DNA of 64,000 nucleotides from Planctomycetota bacterium. GTDB lineage: Bacteria; Planctomycetota; B15-G4; SIAN01. A program made the translations under genes and the position numbers. Within the stretch, counting starts at the first letter, position 1, and every line of letters starts with the position of its first letter. Shown piece after piece: positions 1 through 8,917 of this stretch. The notes under the pieces were generated by a model. The model made no database searches, was not told the DNA's origin, and saw only the letters and a list, made by a program, of their open reading frames with translations. The stretch spans positions 372,001-436,000 of the forward strand of contig JANQQL010000001.1 in NCBI GenBank assembly GCA_028289345.1. The letters run 5' to 3'.

Positions 1-42
1 CGATCCTCGCGATCTCACCGAAGGTGGGATCCGCGAATAGTC

Positions 43-47
43 AGGAG
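43..47 (+). promoter_or_regulatory. Ribosome binding site selecting GTG 54
   Basis: AGGAG lies six bases before GTG 54 and supports this start over the in-frame ATG at 24. Confidence 0.6.
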
Positions 48-53
48 ACACGC

Positions 54-995
54 GTGACTCTTTCCATCCTTGGACTCGCCGGCTTGCTCGGCTGGACCAG
101 CCCCGCCGCGATTCCCCAGGCTTCCCCGATGGAAGCCCGCCTGCAGGCCAAACTCCAGGAACCGTGGCTGAAGAAGGCCGCTTGGATCACCGATTACGAC
201 GACGCGAAAGCCGCGAGCAAGGAGCAGGGGAAGCCGATCTTCGCTTACTTCACCCGCTCCTACGCCCCCTGACCGCCTTGCAAAGCACTGGAGGGCGGTA
301 CGCTCTCCGACCCACGTTTCGCCGATTTCGCCAAGGACTACGTGCTCTTCACCCACATCACCAGTCAGGTGCCGGGGGAGAAGTACCCACGGCTTCTGCA
401 AGAGATGGGCGGTAGCGGCTTTCCGTTCCTTGCCTTCCTCAGTGAGGAAGGCAAGCTCCTGGCGGCCCACATGAGCGCCAACCGGACCGTGTCCGGGCTC
501 GAGGACACCGCCTACGAGGTCAACCGCTTCGTCGAGCTGAAGAAAGCCGTGGAAGGCGGCGATGCGTCGGCGGCGGTCGACTTCTTCCTGCTTCGGATGA
601 AACTCGGGCACCTGTCCTGGGAAGAGGCCAAATCCATTCATGGCAAACTGGGCAACGTCACTCCCGACCAAGGAAAGCGCATCCAAGCGCGCATGCTCGA
701 TCTCGAGGTCATGGATGCTTTGCAGCAAGTGCAAGCGGCGCCGGAAAGGATGAACGAGTTCGGCAAGAAGTGGAGTGCGACCTGCGAAAAGGGTCTCTTC
801 CCCAAAGCCGAAAACGCCTGTCAGTTCTACTGCATGTTCATCATGCAGCACGCGGAGTTTGACGGGAACGCCCGGCTGTACGAGAAAGCCTACTCTGAGC
901 TCAAGCGGCGCTTCGACAAGATGCCGGGTTTCCGCGAATTCGTGCAGCAGAACGGTTTCGAGCGCAAGCTGAAGGAACTTCAGCGCGAAGGCTAA
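54..995 (+). CDS. Probable selenoprotein: secreted thioredoxin-like protein with UxxC centre (in-frame TGA 270-272)
   Basis: One frame runs from GTG at 54 to the stop at 995, interrupted only by TGA at 270-272. Read as selenocysteine, this gives U73-P-P-C76, the position and spacing of the thioredoxin CxxC motif. The preceding residues (IFAYFTRSYAP) and the following ones (CKALEGG, then DPRFADFAKDYV) form the usual continuous thioredoxin fold, and a GFP motif near residue 124 fits the cis-proline loop. Residues 1-25 resemble a Sec signal peptide, so it probably acts as a periplasmic thiol/selenol oxidoreductase. GTG 54 is preferred over ATG 24 because AGGAG lies six bases upstream and the hydrophobic signal starts there. 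The C-terminal 180 residues are helical and unassigned. A terminator follows. The alternative is a nonsense-mutated pseudogene, but the codon position and intact downstream frame argue against it. Confidence 0.82.
270..299 (+). promoter_or_regulatory. Candidate bacterial SECIS element (stem-loop at the UGA)
   Basis: The last base of the TGA begins a perfect 6-bp stem: ACCGCC at 272-277 pairs with GGCGGT at 294-299. The 16-nt interior contains a G pair at 290-291, 18-19 nt after the UGA. Bacterial SECIS elements are short hairpins directly 3' of the UGA, inside the coding region, which fits. The apical loop was not modelled, so SelB recognition is inferred. Confidence 0.5.
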
Positions 996-1030
996 GGCCA
1001 GCGCCCTCGATCATGCAGGTATTTCCATCG

Positions 1031-1069
1031 CGAAGGGCCCTCGCTGGATTCAGCGGGGGCCTTCGTTTT
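1031..1069 (+). terminator. Rho-independent terminator after the selenoprotein gene
   Basis: A GC-rich hairpin with arms 1032-1046 and 1051-1064, loop GATT, is followed by TTTT at 1066-1069. It ends the upstream transcription unit and makes starts before about 1070 unlikely for the next gene. Confidence 0.8.
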
Positions 1070-1117
1070 GTCTCGCGGCCAAAGAAAGCACTCGCCCGCC
1101 GAACCCTCCCTCAAAGG

Positions 1118-2557
1118 ATGGGCGTCGGGCGCAGAGCTCCGATCCTGATGTTCGGTGTGCTGCTCTCCGGGTGTCGGTTGGCCCCGATTCCCGCAGTCCT
1201 CGAGCAACACGGTCGTCAAGTGGCCGAAGAGCGCGGCGACTGGATTCCGCTCGAAGAAAAAGTCGCCTGGTTCCAGAAAGACCTCGAGGCTCACTACCAG
1301 ACGCCCCAGGGAATCCTCGCATACCGGGTCCCGTTCCCCTACCAACCGGACCCCGCCGCCTGGCACTCGGACACTCTTGGCTGGACTTCCTTGTGGGCCG
1401 CGGCGGAAGCCATGCGGTATCGCTGCACAGCCAACCCGGATGCCGCCGAGCAACGGGATCGTGCGCTACGCGGCATCGACCACCTCGCCAGGATCAGTGG
1501 AGTTCCAGGATTGCTGGCCCGCACCATGGTTCCCCAAGATCCCGCGTGGCTCGAAGACACCAGCCACCCCAGGCATTGGGTGCTCGGCGTGGGATCCCAT
1601 GCCGGGGTGGATTACTCGAATTTCATGTGGAAGACAGACAATGCCAAGTTCCAGGTGACTGGCTGGACTCTGGGCATGCACCTGGGCCTCACTCAGGTTG
1701 AGGACCGGGAACTTCGCGCCGACTTGCTCGCCGACCTGCGGTCCGTCAGCCATCGCATCGTTGACGCGGGCTACCGCCTGACCGAAGCCGACGGCACCCC
1801 CACCCGCTTCGGGGATTTGGTGGCCAGCGCTCGAGGTCCCTTTGCTTGGTTGCTGTGGACCTGCATTCACACTCCGATCGACCTGGTCCCGTTCTTCGAC
1901 TTCGCCGTGGGCCCGAACGCCATGATCGCCGTCGCTCTGGCGCGGGTGCATGACCGGCACTGTTGCGAGGCACGCTTCTATCCGGACCTCGAACGACAGG
2001 ACTACGTCGAGTTGATTCGAGACGGGGTCTATGCGCCGTTCAAGAAGACCCACCACGGCAATGACCTGCTGACTCAAGTGGCCGCGTGGACGATTCTGGA
2101 AACGGATCCGCCCGAGGACCTGCATCGCGCCGTCGTCTCGGTGATCCGTTCGATCTGGAATCGTCATTGCGAAGACCGCAACCCGTTCTTGATCGCCCTG
2201 GCCTGGAGAACCGGAGTCATCCCCCCGGACGAGCTGCCTCAACGCTTGGCCGAGGCGCACTACACGCTGCAGGTGTTCCCTCGAAACCGACGGCTCTACT
2301 CGGTCGACCGGACCGACCTCGAAGGGGTGCGCCGCCAGTGGATCGACCGAGACGAGGCGCGCCACGCGATGCCATGGAACCTCCTCCCCTCTTCCTCGTT
2401 CGCCTGGAAATCTCATCCGGGCCGAGTGCGCCGAGCCACCGAGGAAGAGGGAACCCGTTCCCATTCCGGGATGGACTTCCTCCTGGCCTGGTGGATGCTT
2501 CGAGACCAGCAGCTCCGAGCCGGGCTTCCAGTGGAACCCGAGTCGAGGGATCCTTAG
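1118..2557 (+). CDS. Predicted lipoprotein of unknown function
   Basis: ATG 1118 starts a short basic segment and a hydrophobic stretch ending in the lipobox LSGC, so the product should be a membrane-anchored lipoprotein of about 480 residues. The frame is open upstream to 1013 but crosses the terminator, so the later start is chosen. The sequence is rich in Trp, His and Arg, with regularly spaced helices (for example MRYRCTANPDAAEQ, HRIVDAGYRL and LLTQVAAWTILE). This is compatible with an alpha/alpha-toroid as in polysaccharide lyases or glycosidases, but no catalytic motif is recognised. The gene stands alone between a terminator and the ebo-like pair. Confidence 0.75.
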   Translation: MGVGRRAPILMFGVLLSGCRLAPIPAVLEQHGRQVAEERGDWIPLEEKVAWFQKDLEAHYQTPQGILAYRVPFPYQPDPAAWHSDTLGWTSLWAAAEAMRYRCTANPDAAEQRDRALRGIDHLARISGVPGLLARTMVPQDPAWLEDTSHPRHWVLGVGSHAGVDYSNFMWKTDNAKFQVTGWTLGMHLGLTQVEDRELRADLLADLRSVSHRIVDAGYRLTEADGTPTRFGDLVASARGPFAWLLWTCIHTPIDLVPFFDFAVGPNAMIAVALARVHDRHCCEARFYPDLERQDYVELIRDGVYAPFKKTHHGNDLLTQVAAWTILETDPPEDLHRAVVSVIRSIWNRHCEDRNPFLIALAWRTGVIPPDELPQRLAEAHYTLQVFPRNRRLYSVDRTDLEGVRRQWIDRDEARHAMPWNLLPSSSFAWKSHPGRVRRATEEEGTRSHSGMDFLLAWWMLRDQQLRAGLPVEPESRDP

Positions 2558-2712
2558 GCTGCGGTCGACCTCTCCCGCATGACCCCTGAAGTCAGCAGCG
2601 ACGGGGGGCCATTCGCAATCGGTCTTCCTGAATCATTCGGGGAAGGTTCCGCCTCCCTTGGACACCCCCGAGATCGTGGGGTCATCGGCCCCAGCCACAG
2701 GACTCACTTTTC

Positions 2713-3615
2713 ATGGCAGCTCCCGCGTTCCTCCGAACCGTTCTCGAGCGCCGGCTCTCTGAGCCCGCACGGGTCTGGTGGACCACGACCGCCGAAGAAA
2801 TTGCTCGGGGCGTCTCGACCAATCGCTTCTGCGCGCTGCTGTCGTTGGCATCCCGTCACGCACCCACGGACGCACTGCAAGCGAGCGCCGTCGAGCAAGA
2901 CCAAGCCACGCGGACCGTCCCCGGACTGAACCTCGAGCGTTGGACATTGCGGGACGCCGCGCGCGTGGGACTGATCACTTCCCGGTCCGATTTGCATGAC
3001 CAAGGAGGGGTCTCGGCAATCCTGGAAGCATTCCGGTTCGCCGACGAAGGCGAGTGCTGCGCGCTGCTGCGCAGTCTTGCCCTGCTGCCACGCGGGGAAG
3101 ACTATCGTTGGCAAGCCGGTGAGGGGTGTCGCAGCAACATGTTGTCGGTGTTTCAAGCCAGTGCCTGTGACACTCCCTACCCGGCCGAGTTCTTTGACGA
3201 CGTCGGGTGGAACCAAGCGGTGGTCAAGTGCCTATTCGTCGAAGCCCCCCTGTGGCGTTTTCATCGGTTCGATCAGCGCATGAATGCCGACTTGGCGCGC
3301 ATGGCCCTGGACCTGGCCGAGGAACGTCGCAGCGCCGGGCGGCAAGTTCGCCATGAACTCTGGCTGTGTCTGGGGGGCCACGAAGCCTCCCGGTCCCACG
3401 ACGCCCTGCGGCAAGAAATCGCTCCCGACAACCCTCACGGCCGCGGACGATCCGCCGCGGCCTATGCGCTGGCTCGAGCCGGCGCGATAGAAGAACTGAA
3501 GTCTCTCCGCGCGACGGAATCGGACCCCCAGGTGGCTGCCGCCATGGATGACGCCTTGGCGGGAAATACGGACGCGTCCCGGTTCCGTCTGCTCGACCCT
3601 GAATCTCCGGAGTGA
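2713..3615 (+). CDS. eboA: EboA-family protein
   Basis: A soluble protein of 300 residues resembling EboA. It has the motif AEFFDDVGWNQAVVKCLF, followed by a conserved R-M-N-A-D-L-A-R-M-ALDLAEERRSAGR helix and ELWLCLG. EboA belongs to a cluster (eboA-F) found in diverse bacteria and algae and linked in some to export or handling of a secondary metabolite such as scytonemin; its biochemical function is not established. The downstream TatD-like gene starts four bases after this stop, the usual eboA-eboB order. The assignment rests on remembered family motifs. Confidence 0.7.
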   Translation: MAAPAFLRTVLERRLSEPARVWWTTTAEEIARGVSTNRFCALLSLASRHAPTDALQASAVEQDQATRTVPGLNLERWTLRDAARVGLITSRSDLHDQGGVSAILEAFRFADEGECCALLRSLALLPRGEDYRWQAGEGCRSNMLSVFQASACDTPYPAEFFDDVGWNQAVVKCLFVEAPLWRFHRFDQRMNADLARMALDLAEERRSAGRQVRHELWLCLGGHEASRSHDALRQEIAPDNPHGRGRSAAAYALARAGAIEELKSLRATESDPQVAAAMDDALAGNTDASRFRLLDPESPE

Positions 3616-3619
3616 GCCC

Positions 3620-4516
3620 ATGCGTTTCTTCGACGCCCACATCCACATGACCAGCCGCACCACCGACGACTACGAAAACCTGGCCAAGGCCGGCGTTCGA
3701 GCAATCATCGAGCCCGCCTTCTGGTTGGGTCAACCGCGGACCAGCGTCGGCACGTTCATCGACTACTTTTCTAGTTTGCTCGGATGGGAGCGGTTCCGTG
3801 CCTCGCAGTTCGGAGTGACCCACTACTGCGCCATCGGTCTGAACTCGAAAGAGGCGAACAACGAATCCCTGGCCCGCGAAGTGCTCGACATCTTGCCGCG
3901 ATTCCTGTTGAAGGAAGGCGTCGTCGCCCTGGGAGAGATCGGCTACGACGAAATCACCGACGCCGAAGAACGCGCTTACCAAGAACAGCTGCGCATGGCG
4001 GTCGAGTATGACATGGTGGTCATGGTGCACTCGCCCCATCGAGACAAAAAGCGCGGCATCATTCGCTCACTAGATGTCGCCGAGGAATGCGGGCTGGCGA
4101 TGGAAAAGCTCGTCATCGACCACAACAACGAAGAAACCATCCAAGACGTGTTGGATCGCGGCGCTTGGGCCGCGTTCAGCATCTATCCCCACACCAAGAT
4201 GAGCAGTGAGCGGATGGTCGAGATCGTCAAGAAGTATGGTCCCGATCGGATCATTCTCGACAGTGCGGGCGACTGGGGGATCAGCGATCCGCTCGCTGTG
4301 CCGAAGACCGCGCGACTCATGCTCGAAAGCGGCATTGACTCGTCGGTCGTGGAAAAAGTGGCGTGGCAGAACGCCATCGACGCCTATGGCGCCTCGGGTC
4401 AGATCGATGCCGAGGGACTCCTCAAAACGCCGGTGGTCGACCAAACCCAGCTGTACGCGGACAACTCGGTGCTCCGCGGCCAGGCACCACGCATGGACTC
4501 CCCCGTCCCGAACTGA
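3620..4516 (+). CDS. eboB: EboB-like TatD-family metal-dependent hydrolase
   Basis: The protein opens with MRFFDAHIHM, the HxH metal site of TatD/amidohydrolase barrels. GEIGYDE, MVMVHSPH, VIDHNN and a DSAGDWG strand follow, and together these supply the usual His, Glu and Asp ligands of a two-metal TIM-barrel hydrolase. The length of 298 residues is normal. ATG 3620 is chosen because it directly precedes the HxH strand, has GGAG just upstream and sits four bases after eboA. TatD-like proteins next to EboA are called EboB. The substrate is unknown. The other ebo genes (prenyltransferase, dehydroquinate-synthase-like, isomerase and phosphatase) are not in the window. Confidence 0.8.
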   Translation: MRFFDAHIHMTSRTTDDYENLAKAGVRAIIEPAFWLGQPRTSVGTFIDYFSSLLGWERFRASQFGVTHYCAIGLNSKEANNESLAREVLDILPRFLLKEGVVALGEIGYDEITDAEERAYQEQLRMAVEYDMVVMVHSPHRDKKRGIIRSLDVAEECGLAMEKLVIDHNNEETIQDVLDRGAWAAFSIYPHTKMSSERMVEIVKKYGPDRIILDSAGDWGISDPLAVPKTARLMLESGIDSSVVEKVAWQNAIDAYGASGQIDAEGLLKTPVVDQTQLYADNSVLRGQAPRMDSPVPN

Positions 4517-4783
4517 GCCGGCACCCGCACGGAGACGCTCAAACTCGGGGCCGCGACCGCTCCGGCCAGATGGGAGGCGGCTGGGTCCCCGCCCCCCCAA
4601 GGGCCCGGGCTGTCTCGGGAAGGCTTCCGAGCGTCAGTGAACAAAGCAGGGAACCAAGGAGCGGCCCGGGGCGCGACCGAAGCAAATCCCGCTGCACTCC
4701 CCCGGCTCCTCGCGACGATGAGCAGACAGGCCTGGTGTCCGCCGGACGCCGAGGCCGCCAGCGAGAACGACTCTCTTCACAAA

Positions 4784-4790
4784 GGGGAGG
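4784..4790 (+). promoter_or_regulatory. Strong Shine-Dalgarno selecting a TTG start
   Basis: GGGGAGG sits five bases before TTG 4796, where a lipoprotein signal peptide begins. The frame is open further upstream to 4637, but that part has no signal-like features. Confidence 0.6.
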
Positions 4791-4795
4791 CCTCC

Positions 4796-5869
4796 TTGGG
4801 GCGTCATTGGCTCTTGCTTGCCTTGGCCGGGCCATGGCTTGGCTGCGCCTACCACCGCCCCAACCCCGGGACGCGGCCACCGTCCGATTTGCCTCCGGAA
4901 CTCGAGCAGCACTACCGCCCCCCGGGTCCGCTGCAGGGCGTTCGGACCGAAACCCAAGCCGGGGAGCCACTGGTCGAGGACCTGGGGGATTGTCTGCGGA
5001 TTTTGTACCGCGCCACCCTCCCCGACCTAGCGGGGAACGACCATGTCGTTCGCTTCGAACACTACCGTCCCAAGGAACTCGACCGCCCCCGTCCCGCGGT
5101 CATCGTTTCGGAGTTCCTCGCGTCGCGGGTTCCCGAGTTCATGGCGCGATTCTTCACCGACTGTGGATGGCACGTCCTGATTCTGAAGTGGCCCACCGAC
5201 ATGTTGGCCCCGGACAAAGCCGGGGCCGATCTGGAACGAACGTTTCGACAGATCATCATCGACAGCCGCGCGTGCATTGACTGGTTGTGTGAACAACCCG
5301 ACGTGGATGCCACCCGACTCGGGTCCTTCGGTGTCAGTTTCGGGGGCATCGTGAACGTCGTTCTTGTGGCGGTCGATCGCCGACCCGACGGATCTCCGCG
5401 GCTGCACTGCAACTCAATGGCAATGATCGGCGAGGATCTCCCCTCGATGCTGCTGGAGACGAGTGAGCAACGAATCCTGCAGTACCTCGAAGAGCGTCAA
5501 GCACTCACCGGGAAGTCTCCGGAACAAATCCAGGACTCGTTTCGGCAATCGCTCCAGACGGATCCCCAACACTTCGCTCGTTACGTGGACCCTCGCACGC
5601 TGCTGTTGTTCCTTGCCCGCTTCGACTCCTGCGTTCCCTTGCCGTATGGCCTCCGCATCTACGAGCGTCTTGGCAAACCCGCTCTCTACATTGCTCCGAC
5701 CGCGCACTACTCGTTCGTACTTACCCACTACCCCCTTCACTGGCTGGGCAACAAGCTCCAGCACCATTTCCGCCGCGGGTTTGCGGAAACTCACACTTCC
5801 TCGAACTTGGCCAGCGACGAAGAGCGCGGCGCCGACATGCCACGAGGTCCGACACCGCAGGGACGCTGA
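4796..5869 (+). CDS. Alpha/beta-hydrolase lipoprotein
   Basis: From TTG 4796 the protein begins MGRHWLLLALAGPWLGCA, a signal peptide ending in the lipobox cysteine. The mature domain is an alpha/beta hydrolase. The nucleophile elbow GVSFGG puts Ser at about residue 181, FLARFDSCVP can supply the acid, and PTAHYSF the histidine. The strand before the elbow, VIVSEFLASRVPEFMARFF, is typical of the fold. It is therefore probably an envelope-attached esterase, lipase or peptidase of unknown substrate. It is convergent with the large lipoprotein array, which ends 40 bases away. Confidence 0.8.
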   Translation: MGRHWLLLALAGPWLGCAYHRPNPGTRPPSDLPPELEQHYRPPGPLQGVRTETQAGEPLVEDLGDCLRILYRATLPDLAGNDHVVRFEHYRPKELDRPRPAVIVSEFLASRVPEFMARFFTDCGWHVLILKWPTDMLAPDKAGADLERTFRQIIIDSRACIDWLCEQPDVDATRLGSFGVSFGGIVNVVLVAVDRRPDGSPRLHCNSMAMIGEDLPSMLLETSEQRILQYLEERQALTGKSPEQIQDSFRQSLQTDPQHFARYVDPRTLLLFLARFDSCVPLPYGLRIYERLGKPALYIAPTAHYSFVLTHYPLHWLGNKLQHHFRRGFAETHTSSNLASDEERGADMPRGPTPQGR

Positions 5870-5895
5870 CGTCTGCCACGCGTTTGACAAGAAGG

Positions 5896-5907
5896 GCGGG
5901 ATCCCGC
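5896..5907. other. Perfect 12-bp palindrome between convergent genes
   Basis: GCGGGATCCCGC lies between the convergent stops at 5869 and 5910. It could stall transcription from both sides but has no clear T-run, so its function is open. Confidence 0.3.
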
Positions 5908-5909
5908 GT

Positions 5910-8873
5910 TCAGAACTCCGCGTGGATGGTGAGTTCTTGAACCGTGGGGCGAGGAGTGTCGGGGGTGAGAAGAGAGCCTTCGCCGGCAGTCAGGTCGAAG
6001 GTCACTCGATAGCGGATGAACTGCTTGCCGTTGGCGATGGAGGGATCGTGAGACCACTCGGATATCGTCTCCGGATCGATTTCCTTGGACCCGGACACGA
6101 TGGCGGACGCTCCCTGGAATGCCACGCTGACGGTTGCGTTGGGAGGAACGTAGTTCGCCCTCGGTTCCATCCCGGAAAGGAACTGACCGGGATTCGAGGG
6201 ATCGGAGACCCCGAGGAAGTCGACGCGAATGCTGCTTTGCTCTGGATTCTGTACGTACCCCAAGGTGTCGGTCAGGACCACGCCGGTGGCCTGGTCCAGG
6301 CCGTGAAAGGAATACACGGGGTTGGTGTCGGAAGGAGGCTGAGCGATGGCTCGCCCCATGTCGTACCACTTCGACAACGCGGCACTGACGGGCGTGAATT
6401 CCGCAGGATTTCGAGTGTTGGTCTTGTCCACCCAAGACTTCCGCGTGATCGTGGACAAATCCTCCACTTCTGCGACTTGTCCTTGCGGCACCTGCATCTG
6501 AATCAAGCCAAGGCTCGCGGTTCCTCCTGAACTCGGATGCTCCAAGCCAAGGTTGCAACCACCCGGATCTCGGGCGGCCCCTCGGCCCCGCCCGGCCTTG
6601 GTTTCAATCACCGCCCCTTCTTCGACTCGAATTGCGGAACCTGAGTGCAGCAACACGGCTCCGCCGGAACCCCCGCCACCGCAACCGGCCAGGTTGCCGC
6701 AGCCATTGAATTCTCCGCCACCGCCCCGCCCCCCATTGCTGAAGATCTGTGCCGTCGACTCGAGCAGAATCTCACCCAAAGCCCGGATGGAGATCGCTCC
6801 GCCACCGCCACCTCCGGCGCCGCCGCGGCCGTCCCCCACGCTATCGGCACTATTCCTTCCCTGGCCCAGCTCCGCCTTGCACACCTTGTCGTTCGAGCGA
6901 ATCCGGTCCCTCTTGCACCAAGCACCACAGTAGTAGGCGTCCAGACCTGACCCACCCGCACCACCCCCTTGTCCGCCGATCACTTCTTGGATCTCCCCAC
7001 GAAGGCCGATGAAGTCGTTGGTGGGATTGTCGTCGGCGAACACGGCTTTGCCCGGTTCGCCGCCGGGGAGCACGTTGTAGTCGTCTCCATGGGTTTGCGG
7101 CGTGCGAACGATGAAGCCCCCCCGGCCATCGGCAAGCACATTGCCGATGCCATCGGTTTGCGGCTTCGAGCCGAGCTCCAACAGCGAACCGCCTCCCCCA
7201 CCCCCAGGACGAAAACCCGGATTGTGCCCGATCCCTTCGTGACAGTTGCTTTCGCGATCGGTGGTGTAGAGGCCGTCTTCATCGGGCGAGTCGAAGTTCC
7301 CGGTCATCCCTCCGCGGCCACCAATCGGTGCACGGTTGGAGGGTCCCCAACCGTGGCCCCCTCGGATCGGCGAAACCAAATTGGTCGTGGCGGGAGGCCC
7401 GAAGTACACGATGGGGTGTCCCTCGCCCCCGCGGCCTCCGCCCGGACCCGCGGGTCCTCCCGGCAACGCAAACACCGCCGAGTCGAAGGTGTTGGCACTT
7501 TGCCCGTCGCTACCGTTCATGAGAATCGTGCCGGCGATCCGCACGGAGCCCGTCGCCGTCAAGATCAATGGATTCGGACCACGCACTTCGACAGTCACGT
7601 GCTCCGGGATGTCGATGTCGGTGAACGAAAACCTGCCACCCACCACCTTGCCCTGAGGAGCATCCGGGGTGGATCCATCAAGCAGCGGTGTGGGCTGCAC
7701 GCTGGTATCAAGTACGAGCACTCGCGGGTCGCTCGCCGACGCCGCGGGTGGCGCGAGCCGACCGAGTTCGCCGCGACCCTCGAATGCGAAATTGGCGACG
7801 AGCACGTTGGAGTCACCCGAATCCCAAGAGGCCGGGATCTCTCCGGGACCCAAGCCTTTGGAGTCGCGGCTTTGGTGATCGGTGTTGTCAAAGTTCTCGG
7901 ACAGCTGATCCACGACCGGGGATCGAGAAGCCGACGCAATGGTGAACGTGGTGGCGATGCGAGTTGCGTCGCCGGCATCCGGTTCTTCGCCAAGTCCTCG
8001 CAAGTCCGTCGGATACTCGAGAGCCAACAGATGCCCGAACGGCAAGATCCCCGATGGTGCGACTTCGATCAATGCGCCGGAATCGGTGTTCTCGCGAAGG
8101 TGAACATCGATGCCGAGCGCCATGCCGTCTCCCTGCTCGGACCGCTCATCCACATCGATCAGACGGAACCGACCGAGATTGTCCGACGAGGGATGGAGAG
8201 CGCGATCGAAGCGCAGCCAGAACGCTCGACGGGGAGGAAACAGTCCGTTTGGATCCCCATGCAACTGGGGAGAGACTCCCACGGATCCGTCCACCGGGTC
8301 GGCTTGCACGAGTCTCGGACGAGTCGGCTCCACACCACGGAAGAAGGCGCTCTCGTCGGCGGTGGTTCGCCAAACCATGGCGACCCCTTCCGAGTCCGCG
8401 GGGTCTTTGTGCAGTCCACGCAGCTCCGACTCAACGGCCACTAAGAAGTCAGGCCAGGTGCCCGGCCCCAGCTGGATCGAGTAGCTTTCTTCGGGTCGGA
8501 GACCGGCGCCGCCAGAATCCACCACGACACCGAATTCCCGCTGAATCGGACGCAACGGGTAACGAGGAATGAAGGTGACCCGGCGACCAGCAACTCTCCA
8601 TTCCCCCTCGGGCGCCACTCCCTGGGAGTCCCGGATCCGAATGGTCTCTGCGCTGACTTGCGCGGGTGACGGAGCTTCGCTGAATTCGAACACGACTCGT
8701 TGGTTCAACGGCGACGATTGCGGGGGAACCTTCTCTGATTCGGAGTTCACGTCCGCCGGATCCGGGAAGGTCACGGACAGAAGTTGACCACTTCGCGCCG
8801 ACGAAGAACCGCCGCCGCCACCGCAGCTGACAAGAGCCAAACAACACCCAAGCCCTGCGATCCAGCGGATCAT
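5910..8873 (-). CDS. Gly-rich Ig-like surface lipoprotein, array paralogue 5 (last in transcription order)
   Basis: ATG 8873, with GAGG upstream, gives a signal peptide ending LVSCGGGGG, a lipobox and a Gly/Ser linker. Two Big_5/SbsA-like Ig regions follow: one around PLNQRVVFEFSEAPSPAQV and one around GVSPQLHGDPNGLFPPRR with PSGILPFGHLLALEYP. A parallel beta-helix-like segment comes next (FTDIDIPEHVTVEVRGPNP, LTATGSVRIAG). After it come several hundred residues of Gly-rich loops with a YYCGAWCKRD cysteine motif and GCGNLAGCGGGGSGG. The C-terminal domain has VDFLGVSDPSNPGQFL and ends in IHAEF. It is probably an extracellular structural or adhesive protein; no enzyme motif is seen. Confidence 0.85.
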   Translation of the reverse strand: MIRWIAGLGCCLALVSCGGGGGSSSARSGQLLSVTFPDPADVNSESEKVPPQSSPLNQRVVFEFSEAPSPAQVSAETIRIRDSQGVAPEGEWRVAGRRVTFIPRYPLRPIQREFGVVVDSGGAGLRPEESYSIQLGPGTWPDFLVAVESELRGLHKDPADSEGVAMVWRTTADESAFFRGVEPTRPRLVQADPVDGSVGVSPQLHGDPNGLFPPRRAFWLRFDRALHPSSDNLGRFRLIDVDERSEQGDGMALGIDVHLRENTDSGALIEVAPSGILPFGHLLALEYPTDLRGLGEEPDAGDATRIATTFTIASASRSPVVDQLSENFDNTDHQSRDSKGLGPGEIPASWDSGDSNVLVANFAFEGRGELGRLAPPAASASDPRVLVLDTSVQPTPLLDGSTPDAPQGKVVGGRFSFTDIDIPEHVTVEVRGPNPLILTATGSVRIAGTILMNGSDGQSANTFDSAVFALPGGPAGPGGGRGGEGHPIVYFGPPATTNLVSPIRGGHGWGPSNRAPIGGRGGMTGNFDSPDEDGLYTTDRESNCHEGIGHNPGFRPGGGGGGSLLELGSKPQTDGIGNVLADGRGGFIVRTPQTHGDDYNVLPGGEPGKAVFADDNPTNDFIGLRGEIQEVIGGQGGGAGGSGLDAYYCGAWCKRDRIRSNDKVCKAELGQGRNSADSVGDGRGGAGGGGGGAISIRALGEILLESTAQIFSNGGRGGGGEFNGCGNLAGCGGGGSGGAVLLHSGSAIRVEEGAVIETKAGRGRGAARDPGGCNLGLEHPSSGGTASLGLIQMQVPQGQVAEVEDLSTITRKSWVDKTNTRNPAEFTPVSAALSKWYDMGRAIAQPPSDTNPVYSFHGLDQATGVVLTDTLGYVQNPEQSSIRVDFLGVSDPSNPGQFLSGMEPRANYVPPNATVSVAFQGASAIVSGSKEIDPETISEWSHDPSIANGKQFIRYRVTFDLTAGEGSLLTPDTPRPTVQELTIHAEF

Positions 8874-8917
8874 CTCGGTTCCTCGGGAAGCCAACAGACG
8901 GGAATTCGCTTCACCGT

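Noticed and set aside
15..851. Minus-strand open frame of 278 codons
   Set aside because: It is antisense to the selenoprotein gene, has no family motif, and arises from GC-biased third positions.
24..995. Pseudogene or sequencing error explaining two fragments of one thioredoxin-like gene
   Set aside because: The TGA replaces the first redox residue exactly, both flanks stay in the same frame and a stem starts at the codon. Selenocysteine explains all three.
4363..5280. Plus-strand frame of 305 codons bridging eboB and the hydrolase gene
   Set aside because: It overlaps both genes in another frame and is dominated by Arg, Pro and Gly codons with no motif.
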